NCBI GenBank assembly: GCA_963797835.1
Contig: CAWCRN010000015.1
Span: 1 to 64,000 of the forward strand
Direction of reading: 5' to 3'
Source: JBDTSW01 sp963797835
GTDB lineage: Bacteria; Actinomycetota; Thermoleophilia; Solirubrobacterales; 70-9
Length of the DNA stretch: 64,000 nucleotides
The position numbers and the translations under genes were made by a program. This document shows positions 17,994 through 27,470 of this stretch, piece after piece. How positions within the stretch are numbered: the first letter of the stretch is position 1; every line of letters starts with the position of its first letter. Under the pieces are notes generated by a model, which worked only from the letters and a program-made list of their open reading frames with translations, searched no databases and was not told the DNA's origin.

Positions 17994-18752
17994 ATGAGAG
18001 CACTGGCAGTGGGCCTCAGCGTCGGCGTGCTCACGGTGAGCCTCGCGGCTCCGGGACTGCTCGCGGCCCAGGAACCCGAGCCCGCTCCGCCCGCTCCGCC
18101 CGCTCCGGAGGAGCCCGTGGCCCCCGAGCCGGCGCCGCCGCCCCCTGAGACCGCACCGCCGCCCGAGGAGGCCACGCCGCCGGCCGAGCCCGAACCGGCC
18201 GCCCCGCCGGCACCCGAGACGGCGACCGCGGCGCCCCTCGTCGCCAAGGGCTCGGCCTCCGTCAGCATGGTGGACTTCGCCTTCTCGCCGGCCACGGTCA
18301 CGATCGCCGTCGGCGACACCGTCACCTGGGTGAACAACGGCGCCGAGGACCACGACGCCGCGGGCAGCGGTTTCTCGACCGGGACGATCGGGCCGGGGAG
18401 CTCGGGGTCGGCCACCTTCTCGAGCGCCGGAACCTTCTCCTACATCTGCAACTTCCACCCGGACGACATGAAGGGCACCGTGGTCGTCAACGACTCGGGC
18501 GGGACGACGAGCGGGACGGACGACGGGCCGGAGACCGGCGTGGACCCGGAGACCGGAGCACCCCTCGGCACTGAGGCGGCCGCGGGAGCCGCGCCGGGCG
18601 CCGCCGGCACGGCGGACGCCCTGCCCGCCTCCGGCGAGGCGGAGGCACCGCTCGCGATCCTCGGGCTCGGCCTTCTGGGCTGCGGCCTCCTGGCCACCGC
18701 GCTCGCGCGCTGGCGCCTTCGCGAGACGGCGCTGCTCCCGCCGCGGTTCTAG
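17994..18752 (+). CDS. Secreted cupredoxin with LPASG wall-anchor-like end
   Basis: A 252-residue exported blue-copper-like protein. An N-terminal signal peptide (MRALAVGLSVGVLTVSLAAPGLLA) is followed by a Pro/Ala/Glu-rich spacer (about 26-83), then a plastocyanin-type domain (86-167). Its copper ligands are readable as H120 (GAEDHDAAG), C152, H155 and M159 (ICNFHPDDM). The end has LPASG (210-214), a hydrophobic helix and an arginine-containing tail, the layout of a sortase substrate with a variant motif. It would hold a copper electron carrier at the cell surface. No sortase gene is nearby, so simple membrane retention is the alternative. Confidence 0.85.
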   Translation: MRALAVGLSVGVLTVSLAAPGLLAAQEPEPAPPAPPAPEEPVAPEPAPPPPETAPPPEEATPPAEPEPAAPPAPETATAAPLVAKGSASVSMVDFAFSPATVTIAVGDTVTWVNNGAEDHDAAGSGFSTGTIGPGSSGSATFSSAGTFSYICNFHPDDMKGTVVVNDSGGTTSGTDDGPETGVDPETGAPLGTEAAAGAAPGAAGTADALPASGEAEAPLAILGLGLLGCGLLATALARWRLRETALLPPRF

Positions 18753-18770
18753 ACGGCCGGGAGGCCTGGC

Positions 18771-19646
18771 CTACTGGCGGCGCTTGCGCTTGCGCTTCTT
18801 GGCGCGCTCGCGGCGGGCGGCGTTCGGGTTCTCGCCGTCGCCGGCGGAGGTCTCTTCGAACAGCTCGGTCGCCTCGGACTCGACCACGTCCTCGTCCTCG
18901 GGCTCGTCGGGCTGCTCGCCCGGCTTCGGCCACGGTCGGGCCTCCCCCGCGTCCCATGCGGGCGAGCGCCCACCTGGGACCTTGCTGACGATAGATCAGG
19001 CCAAGCCAAACGGACCACAGCATCAGCGCCAGGAGCGAGAACGCCTGAGCCAGCAGGATCAGGGAGGCGCCCAGCGCCATCCCGAAGGTCCCGAAGAATC
19101 TCGTCACGAGCCCGACGCGCATCGCCCACAGGGCCGTGTAGATGACCCCGATGACGAGCGCGAGGATCCCGGCGAAGCTGAGCCCCTGCGCGAGCGTCGA
19201 ACACGGGCTGGTCGAGGATCAGGTCCTCCGCGTACTCGCCGATGGGGATGCCCGCGCCGCCACCAGGCGTGGCGAAGTCGCTGGCGGCATTGCTCACAGC
19301 GATGTACTGGAGGACCTCGGCGATCGCGAGGAAGACCGGGCCGGCGACCACCACGCCCACGAGGCCTCCGCGCACGGACGGGCTCCGGGCGGCGGCGGCC
19401 CTGAAGAGGTAGTAGAGGACCGGGGCCAGCAGCAGGAGCGAGAGGGCGTTGAGGCCCGCCGCCAGTGCCATCGTGCCGCGGACCTCGTGGTACTCGCGCA
19501 GCAGCTGCACCGTTGGAGCCGGTCGAAACGGGGCCGCTCTGGGCGGCGACGGTGCCGGCGATGAAGAGCGCCGCGGCCGCGAACGCGCAGAGCCCCGCGC
19601 GCACGGCCCATTGCGCCTCCCACTCGAGGGTTCGCTGGCGGTTCAG
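18771..19646 (-). CDS. Multi-pass membrane protein, several frameshifts
   Basis: A membrane protein of about 290 residues read across at least three frames. The 5' part carries LEWEAQWAVRAGLCAFAAAA. After a shift near 19515, VQLLREYHEVRGTMALAAG and two long hydrophobic segments follow (to LILDQPVFDARAGAQ). After a shift near 19195, LSFAGILALVIGVIYTALWA and VTRFFGTFGMALGASLILLA follow. After a shift near 18985, an acidic tail ends in a lysine/arginine run (KKRKRKRRQ). About six helices are expected. No family is recognised. The start is uncertain: CTG 19646 overlaps the upstream stop. Three shifts in 900 bases mean either a pseudogene or poor base calls; shifts in essential genes nearby favour the latter. 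Confidence 0.6.
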
Positions 19647-19999
19647 GGCGTGCTCCGGTGACTCACGGCGGCGTATCTTGTCAGGAGCCGACAGATGAGC
19701 AGTCCGCGACCGGGATCCTCTTCCTCGACCGGGTCGAGTGGCTGGTCGACGACGTGTTCCGGCGACGGACCTACTCGGGGGGCCAGCCCACCCGGCTCGG
19801 GCTCGGGCTCGGCCGTCTTTGAACCCGGCAAGGAGAACGCCTCGCCCGCAGAGCGGATCGGGTAGTACTCGTCCTCCGGCCCGACGGTCTTCGACACCCG
19901 CTCGCCGACCGAGAGCATGAGGTCGAGGAACGGTGCGGCGAGGGCGATGAGGCCCTCCACCCGCTCGCGGCGGATCACCTGCTGGGGGGTCGACGGCAT
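19643..19999 (-). CDS. Small conserved-looking protein of unknown function
   Basis: A protein of up to 118 residues starting at ATG 19999 (MPSTPQQVIRRERVEGLIAL). The first 70 residues look genuinely coding, with an amphipathic helix and GPEDEYYPIRSAGEAF. The tail after about residue 75 is low-complexity and may be out of frame, since shifts are common here. No family is recognised. It lies directly upstream of, and on the same strand as, the multi-pass membrane protein and is divergent from the zinc-ribbon gene at 20042. Confidence 0.5.
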   Translation of the reverse strand: MPSTPQQVIRRERVEGLIALAAPFLDLMLSVGERVSKTVGPEDEYYPIRSAGEAFSLPGSKTAEPEPEPGGLAPRVGPSPEHVVDQPLDPVEEEDPGRGLLICRLLTRYAAVSHRSTP

Positions 20000-20041
20000 C
20001 GGGTCGCAGAGTACATCGATCGGCCAAATAGCATTTCTGGG

Positions 20042-20680
20042 ATGAGCGACCAGCGCTGTCCACTCTGCGGCTCGCCCCTGTACGGCTGGCTCAAGGTCCC
20101 CGCCGCCGCCTCGGATGCGACGGTCGGGCGCCCGGTGCCCGACGATGCGCCCGTCCGGGTGCTCGACCGCTGCGAGGAGTGCGGCGCCGGGATCCAGGAT
20201 GGCGCCGGCCCCGTCGACCTCGAGCAGGAGCTGCGAGCGCTCGAGACGACCCTGGAGGACGGGACGCCCGCCGTGGCCGCTGCCAACCGGCGAAGCTGGC
20301 AGGCATCCCTCGGAGGCGAGGGCTGGGCGGCGATCGACCTCCATCCCGGGCGGCTCCTGTTGACGCCGCGGGCGCTGGAGCTGCTGGCCGAGCGCACCGG
20401 GGCCGAGCTCGGCGAGGTGCGGTTCCCCGCGGTGGGCGCCAACCAGCGCTGGATGTGGCAGACGCTCCTGAACGGGCTCACCTTCCACCCGAACTTCGCG
20501 CGCGATGTGCGGGCGGGGAGGCTGCGCCCGGCCACCGCGCGCAGCCGCTTCGCGTTCTACGCCGACTGCGTCGCAACGGTGCTGGCGGCGCCGCTGGTCC
20601 TGATCGCGTCGGTCCCGCTTGAGCTGATCGCGGTGGTCAGCCGGCGCGGCGGCTCGATGGTGGCGGCGCTTCGGCGCTAG
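20042..20680 (+). CDS. Zinc-ribbon protein with C-terminal membrane segment
   Basis: A 212-residue protein of unknown function. The N-terminus has CPLCGSPLYGWLKVP and, 30 residues later, CEECGAGIQ, together a four-cysteine zinc ribbon. The middle is soluble with conserved aromatic residues (GEGWAAIDLHPGRL, NQRWMWQTLLNGLTFHPNFARDV). The C-terminus has a hydrophobic segment (TVLAAPLVLIASVPLELIAV) that probably anchors it in the membrane. ATG 20042 is the only good start. It converges with the SDR gene; their ends overlap at 20677-20680. Confidence 0.7.
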   Translation: MSDQRCPLCGSPLYGWLKVPAAASDATVGRPVPDDAPVRVLDRCEECGAGIQDGAGPVDLEQELRALETTLEDGTPAVAAANRRSWQASLGGEGWAAIDLHPGRLLLTPRALELLAERTGAELGEVRFPAVGANQRWMWQTLLNGLTFHPNFARDVRAGRLRPATARSRFAFYADCVATVLAAPLVLIASVPLELIAVVSRRGGSMVAALRR

Positions 20681-21487
20681 CGGGCCGCGCGCCAGAGCTC
20701 GTTTCGCCAGCGGGAGCAGGACCGCGCGCGGAGTGTGCTGCCCGCCGAGCGTGGTCGCCCGGTTGAGGAGGCCGCCCGGGATGACGACGCGCTTCCCCTT
20801 CTCGGCCCCTGAGACCGCCGCGCTCGCGACCTCCCCGACCTCGGTCCAGACGAACCCCGGCGCCCGCTCCTCCGCGCCGGCCATGCCCGCCTCGGCGACG
20901 AACTCCGTCTTCACCGGGCCCGGGCAGACCGCGGTGACCGTCACGCCCCGCCCTGCGACCTCCTCGTGGACGGCCTCGCTCAGGGACAGGACGAACGCCT
21001 TGGTCGCCGCGTAGACGGCGTTGCCCGGGATCGGCTGGAACGCCGCCATCGAGGCGATGTTGATGACGGCGCCGCGGCCGCGCTCGACCATCTCGGGCAG
21101 GTAGCGGCCCTGGAGGTCGGTGAGCGCGCCGCAGTTCAGCTCGATCATCCGGACGTTGCGCTCACGGTCCGTCTCATGGAAATCACCGAAGTCCCCGAAG
21201 CCCGCGTTGTTGACCAGGATCTCGACGTCGAGCCCCGCCTCGGCGACGCGGGCGGCGAGGTCGTCGCGACCGGCCGCCGTGCCGAGGTCGGCACGAAACG
21301 CCTCCGCTCGGACGCCGTGGGCGGCGCTCAGTTCGCCTGCGAGCTCGACGAGCCGCTCCTCCCGGCGAGCGGCCAGGGCGACCCCGTGCCCGCGGCGCGC
21401 GAGCTCGCGCGCGATCTCCACGCCGATCCCCGACGAGGCGCCGGTGACCAGGGCGACGGAGCTCTCGCTGGGTGTCGGAAGCGCCAC
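20677..21487 (-). CDS. Short-chain dehydrogenase/reductase
   Basis: A classical SDR of about 270 residues. The nucleotide-binding motif TGASSGIG (15-22), NNAG, the catalytic serine in INIASMA and Y-x-x-x-K in VYAATK are all present, followed by CPGPVKTEF. Such enzymes oxidise or reduce alcohols, ketones or acyl intermediates with NAD(P)H; the substrate is not indicated. Conserved sequence ends at RAVLLPLAKRA near 20700. The frame stays open far beyond (to 19643), antisense to the zinc-ribbon gene, which is not coding-like. A TAG at 20677-20679 in another frame is the likely true end, implying one indel near 20690. Confidence 0.85.
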
Positions 21488-21521
21488 GGGCCGAGCAGGC
21501 TATCCCACTATCCTGGACCTC

Positions 21522-21794
21522 ATGGAAGGAAGCGAGGGCTTCAACATCTTCGGCGACCCGGACGAGCTTCGCGCCCGCCTCGGGGAGATGGCCGAGCAGA
21601 TGCAGGGCGCGCAGAAGGTCGCCTGGGCCGACAACGCGATCAAGCTCGCGGTCGACCTGACGGTGGCCGCGGTCGGCGCGATCGAGCTGGAGGGCTCCAG
21701 CGACCAGCAGGCGATGCAGGTCCGCGACGCGATCCGGGTCGTCTTCCCGGAGGCCGTGACGCTGGTGCGCGAGGCGCGCCAGGGCCTCTCCTGA
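21522..21794 (+). CDS. Small conserved protein, unknown function
   Basis: A 90-residue soluble protein from ATG 21522 (MEGSEGFNIFGDPDELRARL). It has an N-terminal FGDPDELRARLGEMAEQMQ helix and two later helices with no membrane segment, signal peptide or cysteines. I do not recognise the family. Codon use matches its neighbours. It is divergent from the SDR gene and begins 34 bases away, so the two share a promoter region. Confidence 0.6.
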   Translation: MEGSEGFNIFGDPDELRARLGEMAEQMQGAQKVAWADNAIKLAVDLTVAAVGAIELEGSSDQQAMQVRDAIRVVFPEAVTLVREARQGLS

Positions 21795-21869
21795 TCCGCC
21801 GACCACCCGGTAGCTGAGTAGGCACGAAACGCGCGCATCCCGCGCGCCCGCGCCGCCTAGCGTGGGCGC

Positions 21870-22503
21870 GTGCGCATGCGCGGTGACAACGGGGCGGCTT
21901 CCGTCGAGCAGGCGGGCCTGGCGCTGCTGATCGCGGTGCTGCTGCTCGCCTGTGCGGCCGCCCTCGCGGGGGCGCCGGCGCTCGAGGGCGGGCGGGAGGT
22001 CGGCTCGGCGATCGCCCGCAAGCTCCGCTGCGCCCCGCGGCTGCCGGGCCCGTGCTGGCAGGACCCGCTCACGGAGGCATACGGGCGCCCGCTCGGCGGG
22101 GCGATCCGGGCGCTCGCGCCGGCGCCGGCGATCGGTCGGCGGCCTCGTGCCGGTCGACTTCCGCTACTGCCGCAGCGCGAGCTGCGCCACGCCGATCCCC
22201 GGGAGCACGAGGCTGACGGCCTCGAACCGCCGCACGACCGCGTTCGTCTCGGTGGAGGACGGCCGCCGCGCGGGCGGCGAAGTCGTCATCTCCTACTGGC
22301 TCTACCGGCCTACGATCGGCTGGGACCGCGAGGTGCGCCGGGCGACGTCAGCCGAGGTCGCCGCGCTCGCCTCGACGCCGCTACTCGAGACCCAGGACCC
22401 GAAGCTCGTCCCGCTCGAGACCCTCCACGGCCGAAACCACATCGACTTCCCCGCCGGCGAGGAGCCGCCCTGGCGCTGGCGGGTGGAGTCGGTGTACCCG
22501 TGA
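21870..22503 (+). CDS. TadE/Flp-type exported protein (one frameshift)
   Basis: A protein of about 210 residues. The N-terminus (RGDNGAASVEQAGLALLIAVL) has the short positive leader, a glutamate five residues into the hydrophobic helix and the long helix typical of TadE-like or type IV-pilin-like pseudopilins. The first frame reads to APAPAIG (about 22135). After a one-base shift the second part follows: VPVDFRYCRSASCA, then VVISYWLYRPTIGW and LETLHGRNHIDFPAGEEP. Both parts are coding-like and consistent with one exported protein with a paired-cysteine domain. No tad secretion genes are near. Function is unknown. Confidence 0.6.
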
Positions 22504-22528
22504 GCGCGCGGCGCGACTGGATGGCGCG

Positions 22529-22551
22529 TTTCGGGGACCTGTCCCCCGAAA
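22529..22551. terminator. Bidirectional hairpin between convergent genes
   Basis: TTTCGGGGAC-CT-GTCCCCCGAAA is a near-perfect palindrome with one extra C, 26 bases after the TadE-like stop and 20 bases before the DUF2804 stop on the other strand. T and A flanks on both sides suit a bidirectional terminator. The core GGGGACCTGTCCCC may also be a dispersed repeat, but no second copy is seen in this window. Confidence 0.6.
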
Positions 22552-22570
22552 GTCGCCAGACTGCCGAGCC

Positions 22571-23512
22571 TCACCAGGTCGCGTCGTGGAACTCCATCAC
22601 GCCCAGGCCGCGCTCGAGCTCCAGACCGCCGGGGAGCGTTCCGGAGAACGTCCCGAAGGGCTGGCGGTAGGAGTACTTGACGATCCAGCGGTTCTCCTCC
22701 TTGGAGCGCTCGAACTCCTTCGTGAACGCGAGTCGCGAGCCGTCGTCGAAGTCGATGGCGTCGAGGCCGTCAAAGACGACCGGGCCGGGCTCCGAGGGCG
22801 CGCCGTCAACCCAGATCGCCCGCTCCGAGCGCTCGGGCGGGTCGTTGATCCCCGCGACGAGGTTCCAGCCGACCGAGCGGCCGTCAACGGTGTGGCCGAC
22901 GCCCGACGACCAGCTCCAGACCGTGTGGCGGGGGTGGTAGCCGGCCGACTCGTCCTCCATCCCGCGCGCCTCGACCCGCCAGCGGAGGTCGCCGACCCGG
23001 ACGTCGACCTCGATCGGCACGTCGGCACGCTTACGCGTCCACACGTACTGCCCCTCCGCGGTCGGGCAGATCGCCTCCGCCCAGCGGCCGCCGTGACAGC
23101 GCAGGAAGGCGCGGCAGTCGTCAGGCCCACGCACGTCCGAGTCGATGCGGACCAGCGAGCCCTCGTCCGGGGCGTAGTCCAGCACCCCGACGTCCCCCAG
23201 CTCGGCCACCACCTCCTCGCCGCCGAGGTGCTCGGTCCAGACGTCGCCGCGGGCTCCGGGGAGGAGCATCCGCGTCCGCTCCCACATCTCGCCGCTCTCG
23301 CGGTCGCAGACCGCCCAGAAGTTCTGCACCAGCGGCCCGACGTGGACCCTGGCGGCGCAGACCATGACCTCGTCGGCGAACGCGCCGACGTACCGCCAGC
23401 GCTTTCGCATCCGCCCGCCACGGCGAAGGGGAAGCTTGTCCGGCGGCAGCGGCAGGTCGGGCCGCTCGCCGTTGGGGCCGCGCCACGGAAGCCCGGCGAT
23501 CGCGTCGGTCAT
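22571..23512 (-). CDS. DUF2804 family protein
   Basis: A 313-residue protein. It starts ATG 23512 with LPWRGPNGERPDLPLPPDKL and RKRWRYVGAFADEVMVCAA, has the mid-protein HTVWSWSSGVGHTVDGRSVGW and a predominantly beta C-terminal half, which I recognise as the DUF2804 pattern. The function is unknown; the lipocalin-like character is an impression from strand pattern. Its ATG overlaps the acc stop by four bases, so it is the last gene of the purA-acc transcript. A hairpin after its stop probably ends that transcript. Confidence 0.8.
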   Translation of the reverse strand: MTDAIAGLPWRGPNGERPDLPLPPDKLPLRRGGRMRKRWRYVGAFADEVMVCAARVHVGPLVQNFWAVCDRESGEMWERTRMLLPGARGDVWTEHLGGEEVVAELGDVGVLDYAPDEGSLVRIDSDVRGPDDCRAFLRCHGGRWAEAICPTAEGQYVWTRKRADVPIEVDVRVGDLRWRVEARGMEDESAGYHPRHTVWSWSSGVGHTVDGRSVGWNLVAGINDPPERSERAIWVDGAPSEPGPVVFDGLDAIDFDDGSRLAFTKEFERSKEENRWIVKYSYRQPFGTFSGTLPGGLELERGLGVMEFHDATW

Positions 23513-25300
23513 CCCGCCGGCTCGATGGTGGCGAGCGGGTCGCCGGCATTCACCGAGCCCCCCTCGCTGACGGCGAGGTCGGTCACCTTGCCCGCCATAT
23601 GGGCGGTGATCTCGTTCTCCATCTTCATCGCCTCGATGACGCAGACGAGGTCGCCCTCCGCCACCTCCGCGCCCTTCTCGACCGCCACCTTCAGCACGGT
23701 GCCCTGAAGGGGCGAGGCCAAAGTCGGGCCGCTCGCCCCGCCCCCCGCTGAGCCCCCTGAACGCTCGCGCTTCGGCGGGCGGCGGGCGTCCGGGGCCGGC
23801 GCAGACCCGGCGGGCGCGGCGGCGCCGATCACCTTCACCTCAGTGGAGGCGGCCGTCAACTTCCACCTTGTAGTCCCGTTCAGTGACCTCGCCAGCCTCA
23901 TCCTGGTCCGGCCCCGACACCCCCGGAAGCGAAGCTGAGGGGGTGTCGGGCATCGTCTGTTTCAGCCACTTCTTGTCCTCGGTGAGGTCGCGGCAGGTCT
24001 CGCCCTTCGCCCACTGCTCGGTGGCGAGGAGCGCCTCGTGGAACGGGATCAGGGTCACGAGCGGCTCGATCTCGTACTCGCCCAGCGCCCGGAGCATCCG
24101 CGCGGTCGCCCGCTCGCGGTCGGTGTCCCAGACGATGAGCTTCGCGACCATCGGGTCGTAGATCGGGGTCACCTCGGTGCCGGCCTCGAGGCCGGAGTCG
24201 ACTCGCACGCCCGGCCCGGCCGGCTCGCGGTAGCTCTCGATCGGGCCGGGCGCGGGCGCGAAGTCCTTGTGGGCAGCCTCGGCGTTGATCCGGCACTCGA
24301 TCGCGTGCCCGGTCAGCGCGACTTCGTCCTGCGCCAACGAGAGCTCCTCACCCGCGGCGATCCGGACCTGCTCGCGGACGATGTCGATGCCGGTGACCAT
24401 CTCGGTCACGCAGTGCTCGACCTGGACGCGGGTGTTCATCTCGAGGAAGAAGTACTCGTCGCCCACCTGCATGCCCTCGACGGTGCCGGCGCCGCGGTAG
24501 TCAACGGCAGCGGCGGCGTCGATGGCGATCTTGCCGATCCGCTCGCGCATGGCCTCGTCGACGTGCGGCCCGGGCGCCTCCTCGATCAGCTTCTGGTGAC
24601 GACGCTGGATCGAGCAGTCGCGCTCGCCCAGGTGGATCACGTTCCCGTGGGAGTCGGCCAGCACCTGGACCTCCACGTGCCGCGGGTCCTCGAGGTACCG
24701 CTCCAGATAGACCCGGTCGTCGGAGAAGAACTTCTCACCCTCCCGCGCGGCGCCCTCGAACGCCTCCTCCAGCTCGTCCTCGCTCATCGCCACACGGAAC
24801 CCCTTGCCGCCGCCGCCCCCGGCCGCCTTGCACGCGATCGGGTAGCCGATCTTCTTCGCCGCCTTCTTGGCGGCCGCGACGTCGGGCGAGGGCTCGGTGG
24901 AGCCGGGGACGATCGGGACCCCTGCCTCCTGCATCAGCTCGCGCGCTCGGGTCTTCGACCCCATCGCCTCGATCGCGCTTGCAGGCGGGCCGATGAAGAC
25001 GATGCCCGCCTCCTCGCAGGCCGTTGCGAACGCCGCGTTCTCCGCCAGGAAGCCGTAGCCGGGATGGATCGCCTCGGCGCCCGCCTCCTTCGCGACCTCG
25101 ATAACCCGCTCGATGTTCAGATAGCTCTCGGCGGGGACCGCGGGCCCCAGCAGGTACGCCTCGTCGGCGTAGCGGACCGCCGGGGTGTCACGATCGGCCT
25201 CCGAGTAGACGCCGACCGACGTGATCCCCATCTCGCGCAGCGCGCGCATGACGCGGATGGCTATCTCGCCGCGGTTGGCGACCATGACCTTCTCGAACAT
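23509..25300 (-). CDS. Acetyl/propionyl-CoA carboxylase alpha chain: biotin carboxylase fused to BCCP (one frameshift)
   Basis: The fused subunit carboxylates its own biotin with ATP and bicarbonate, supplying malonyl-CoA or methylmalonyl-CoA synthesis. From ATG 25300 (MFEKVMVANRGEIAIRVMRA) the biotin carboxylase has the ATP-grasp glycine loop (KAAGGGGGKGFR), HLGERDCSIQRRHQKLIEEAP and EMNTRVQVEHCVTEM. The frame ends at TGA 23840 after VEVDGRLH. The expected continuation EVKVIGAAAPAG follows at once in another frame, through an acidic linker to the biotinyl domain with CVIEAMKMENEI. Deleting the single base at 23842 restores a chain of about 596 residues, the normal actinobacterial size. The beta chain is not in the window; birA is at 62691. 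Confidence 0.93.
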
Positions 25301-25328
25301 GGCGGCTGAGTCTATTTGCGGCCGTTTC

Positions 25329-26634
25329 CTACGCGGCGCGCAGCTGCGGCGAGGTGTCGCCCGTCCAGACGACCTGGTCGCGGCCGGGTCCGACACCGAT
25401 GAGGCGGATCGGGACGCCCGCCGCCTCCTCGATGAACCGCAGGTAGTCGCGCGCGGCCTGGGGCAGCTCGGCCTCGGTGCGGCAGGAGCCGATGTCGCCC
25501 TCGAACCCGGGCAGCTCCTCGTACTCGGCCTCGGCGGTGTGGACGATCGACTGGTGCCAGGGGAACTCCTCCAGCACCGCCCCCTCCGATGAGCGGTAGC
25601 GGACGGCGACCTTCAGCGGATCGGTGCCGGCGAGAACGTCGAGCTTCGTGATCGCCAGCGCCGACATCCGGTTGAGCCGAACCGCGTAGCGCAGAGCGAC
25701 CAGGTCGAGCCAGCCGACCCGGCGGTCGCGGCCCGTCGTCGTGCCCACCTCGCCGCCCAACTCGCGCAGGTGATCGCCAAGCGGGTCATCCAGCTCGGTC
25801 GGGAACGGGCCGGCGCCGACGCGGGTGGCATAGGCCTTCGCGACGCCCCAGACCTCGTCGATGTCCCCCGGGCCCGACGCCGGCGCCGACGCACGCCGCG
25901 CCCGCGACGGGGTTCGAGGATGTGACGAAGGGATAGGTGCCGTGGTCGAGGTCGAGCATCGTCGCCTGCGCGCCCTCGAAGATCAGGCGCTTGCCGGAGT
26001 CGAGCGCCTCCCAGCAGAGGCGCGCCGTGTCGGCGATGTGGGGCTCCAGGCGATGGCCGAAACGCAGGTACTCCTCCGTCATCGCGTGGAGGTCGAGGCG
26101 GGGGTCGCGCGCCCAGGGACGAAGCATCTGCTGCTTGGGCTCGAGCGCCGCCGCGATCTTCTTGCGCAGGATCTTCGCGTCCAGCAGGTCCTGCACCCGG
26201 ATCCCGAGCCGTGCGGCCTTGTCGGCGTAGCAGGGGCCGATCCCGCGCTTGGTGGTCCCGATCTCCAGCTTGCCGAGCTTCGCCTCGCCAGCCGTGTCGA
26301 GCATCACGTGGTAGGGCATGATCAGGTGGGCGTTGGCCGAGAGCCGCAGCTCGCCGGTGTCGATCCCACGTCGGCGCAGGCTCTCCAGCTCCTCGATCAG
26401 GACCGCCGGGTCGACGACCACGCCGTTGCCGATCACGCAGGTCAGCTGGGGGTGGAGGATCCCGGACGGGACGAGGTGGAACTTGAAGGTGTCGCCGTTG
26501 CGCATGATCGTGTGGCCGGCGTTGTTGCCGCCCTGGAAGCGCACGACCATGTCGGCCTGCTCGGCGAGCAGGTCGACGACCTTCCCCTTGCCCTCATCGC
26601 CCCACTGGGCGCCGACTATGACCGTTGATGGCAC
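25329..26634 (-). CDS. purA: Adenylosuccinate synthetase (one frameshift)
   Basis: PurA joins IMP and aspartate with GTP in the first committed step to AMP. GTG 26634 gives VPSTVIVGAQWGDEGKGKVV with the P-loop at 12-18 and the catalytic D13 and H41 (in NNAGHT). GTTKRGIGPCYADKAAR and FEGAQATMLDLDHGTYPFVT are family motifs. After codon 256 the frame is lost at the C run 25865-25869. The next frame continues GDIDEVWGVAKAYATRVG and ends at 25329 with TGRDRRVGWLDLVALRYAV inside. One extra base in this run accounts for it, giving about 435 residues. PurA is rarely dispensable, so a base-calling error is most likely. Confidence 0.95.
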
Positions 26635-26681
26635 AGCGCGCGCATTATGGAGAGGCCGGCAGCCGGATGCTGCCGGAACGG

Positions 26682-27068
26682 CTAGTCCTGGGGCGCGTAC
26701 CTGTGGTGGATCGCCAGGGCATTGCCGTCGGGATCGGCGAAAAACGTCTGGTGGCACACGCCCGAATCGAGGATCTCGCCCTCGAACTCGACCCCGCGGG
26801 ACTCGAGCTCGGCCCGCGCGGCCGCGACGTCATCGACGTGGAACTCGATCGGATGGCGGTGCGGGGCGAAATCGACCCCGAAGGCGTCGGACTGCATCAG
26901 CGCGATCGTGAGGCTGCCGGTCTCGAACTCCATCCCGGGCATGCTGCCCCACTGCTTCGACTTGTCCAGGCCGAGCACGTTCTCGTAGAAGTCGACGGCC
27001 TTGTCGAAGTCCTGGGTGCCGATGCAGATGAAGTCGGTGCCCTTGACGAGCGGGGTGCGATCGTTCAT
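26682..27068 (-). CDS. VOC family protein (glyoxalase-like)
   Basis: A 128-residue VOC-fold protein. The first module begins GTDFICIGTQDFDKAVDFYE with the NVLGLDKSKQWG loop; the second has PIEFHVDDVAAARAELESRG and the ending FFADPDGNALAIHHRY. Histidine and glutamate positions at the ends of the modules fit metal binding, but the substrate is unknown. ATG 27068 overlaps the stop of the next VOC gene upstream by four bases, so the two paralogues are translated together and may act as a heterodimer or on related substrates. Confidence 0.85.
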   Translation of the reverse strand: MNDRTPLVKGTDFICIGTQDFDKAVDFYENVLGLDKSKQWGSMPGMEFETGSLTIALMQSDAFGVDFAPHRHPIEFHVDDVAAARAELESRGVEFEGEILDSGVCHQTFFADPDGNALAIHHRYAPQD

Positions 27069-27451
27069 GAGGGGATCTCCTGCAGGACCCAGGAGTTGCC
27101 GTCCGGATCCTTGAAGTTGGCGTGGGCGAACCGGGACTCCGGCCGGTCCTTGTGACCGAGCCACTCTATCTGGCCCACCTCCACCCCCCGGCCTGTGAGC
27201 TCGGCGTGAACCGCGTCCATGTCGTTGACGACCAGCTGCAGGCCCTCGAGGCTGCCGGGCTCCATGGCGTTGAGCCCGGTGCCGATCACGATCGAGCAGC
27301 CCGAGCCAGGCGGGGTGAGCTGGACCACCCGCATCCCCACCTGCGGCTCGGTGTCGTGATCTACGCTGAAGCCGAGGCGCTCCGAGTAGAACGCCATCGC
27401 GCGATCGACGTCCGCGACCGGGACCTGTACGACCTCGAGGCGCAGCTCCAT
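27065..27451 (-). CDS. VOC family protein (glyoxalase-like)
   Basis: A second 128-residue VOC protein, paralogous to its downstream neighbour. It begins MELRLEVVQVPVADVDRAMA with AFYSERLGFSVDHD, and ends with FKDPDGNSWVLQEIPS, the classic glyoxalase/bleomycin-resistance-type pattern; the glutamate in LQEI is the usual metal ligand. ATG 27451 is chosen since the fold begins there. It lies 19 bases downstream of the dnaC-like gene and overlaps the next VOC gene by four bases. Confidence 0.85.
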   Translation of the reverse strand: MELRLEVVQVPVADVDRAMAFYSERLGFSVDHDTEPQVGMRVVQLTPPGSGCSIVIGTGLNAMEPGSLEGLQLVVNDMDAVHAELTGRGVEVGQIEWLGHKDRPESRFAHANFKDPDGNSWVLQEIPS

Positions 27452-27470
27452 CTCGGGACCGACCCTACCG

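Noticed and set aside
24038..25309. Plus-strand frame opposite acc
   Set aside because: Leu/Asp/Val-rich shadow sequence; the opposite strand is an unmistakable biotin carboxylase.
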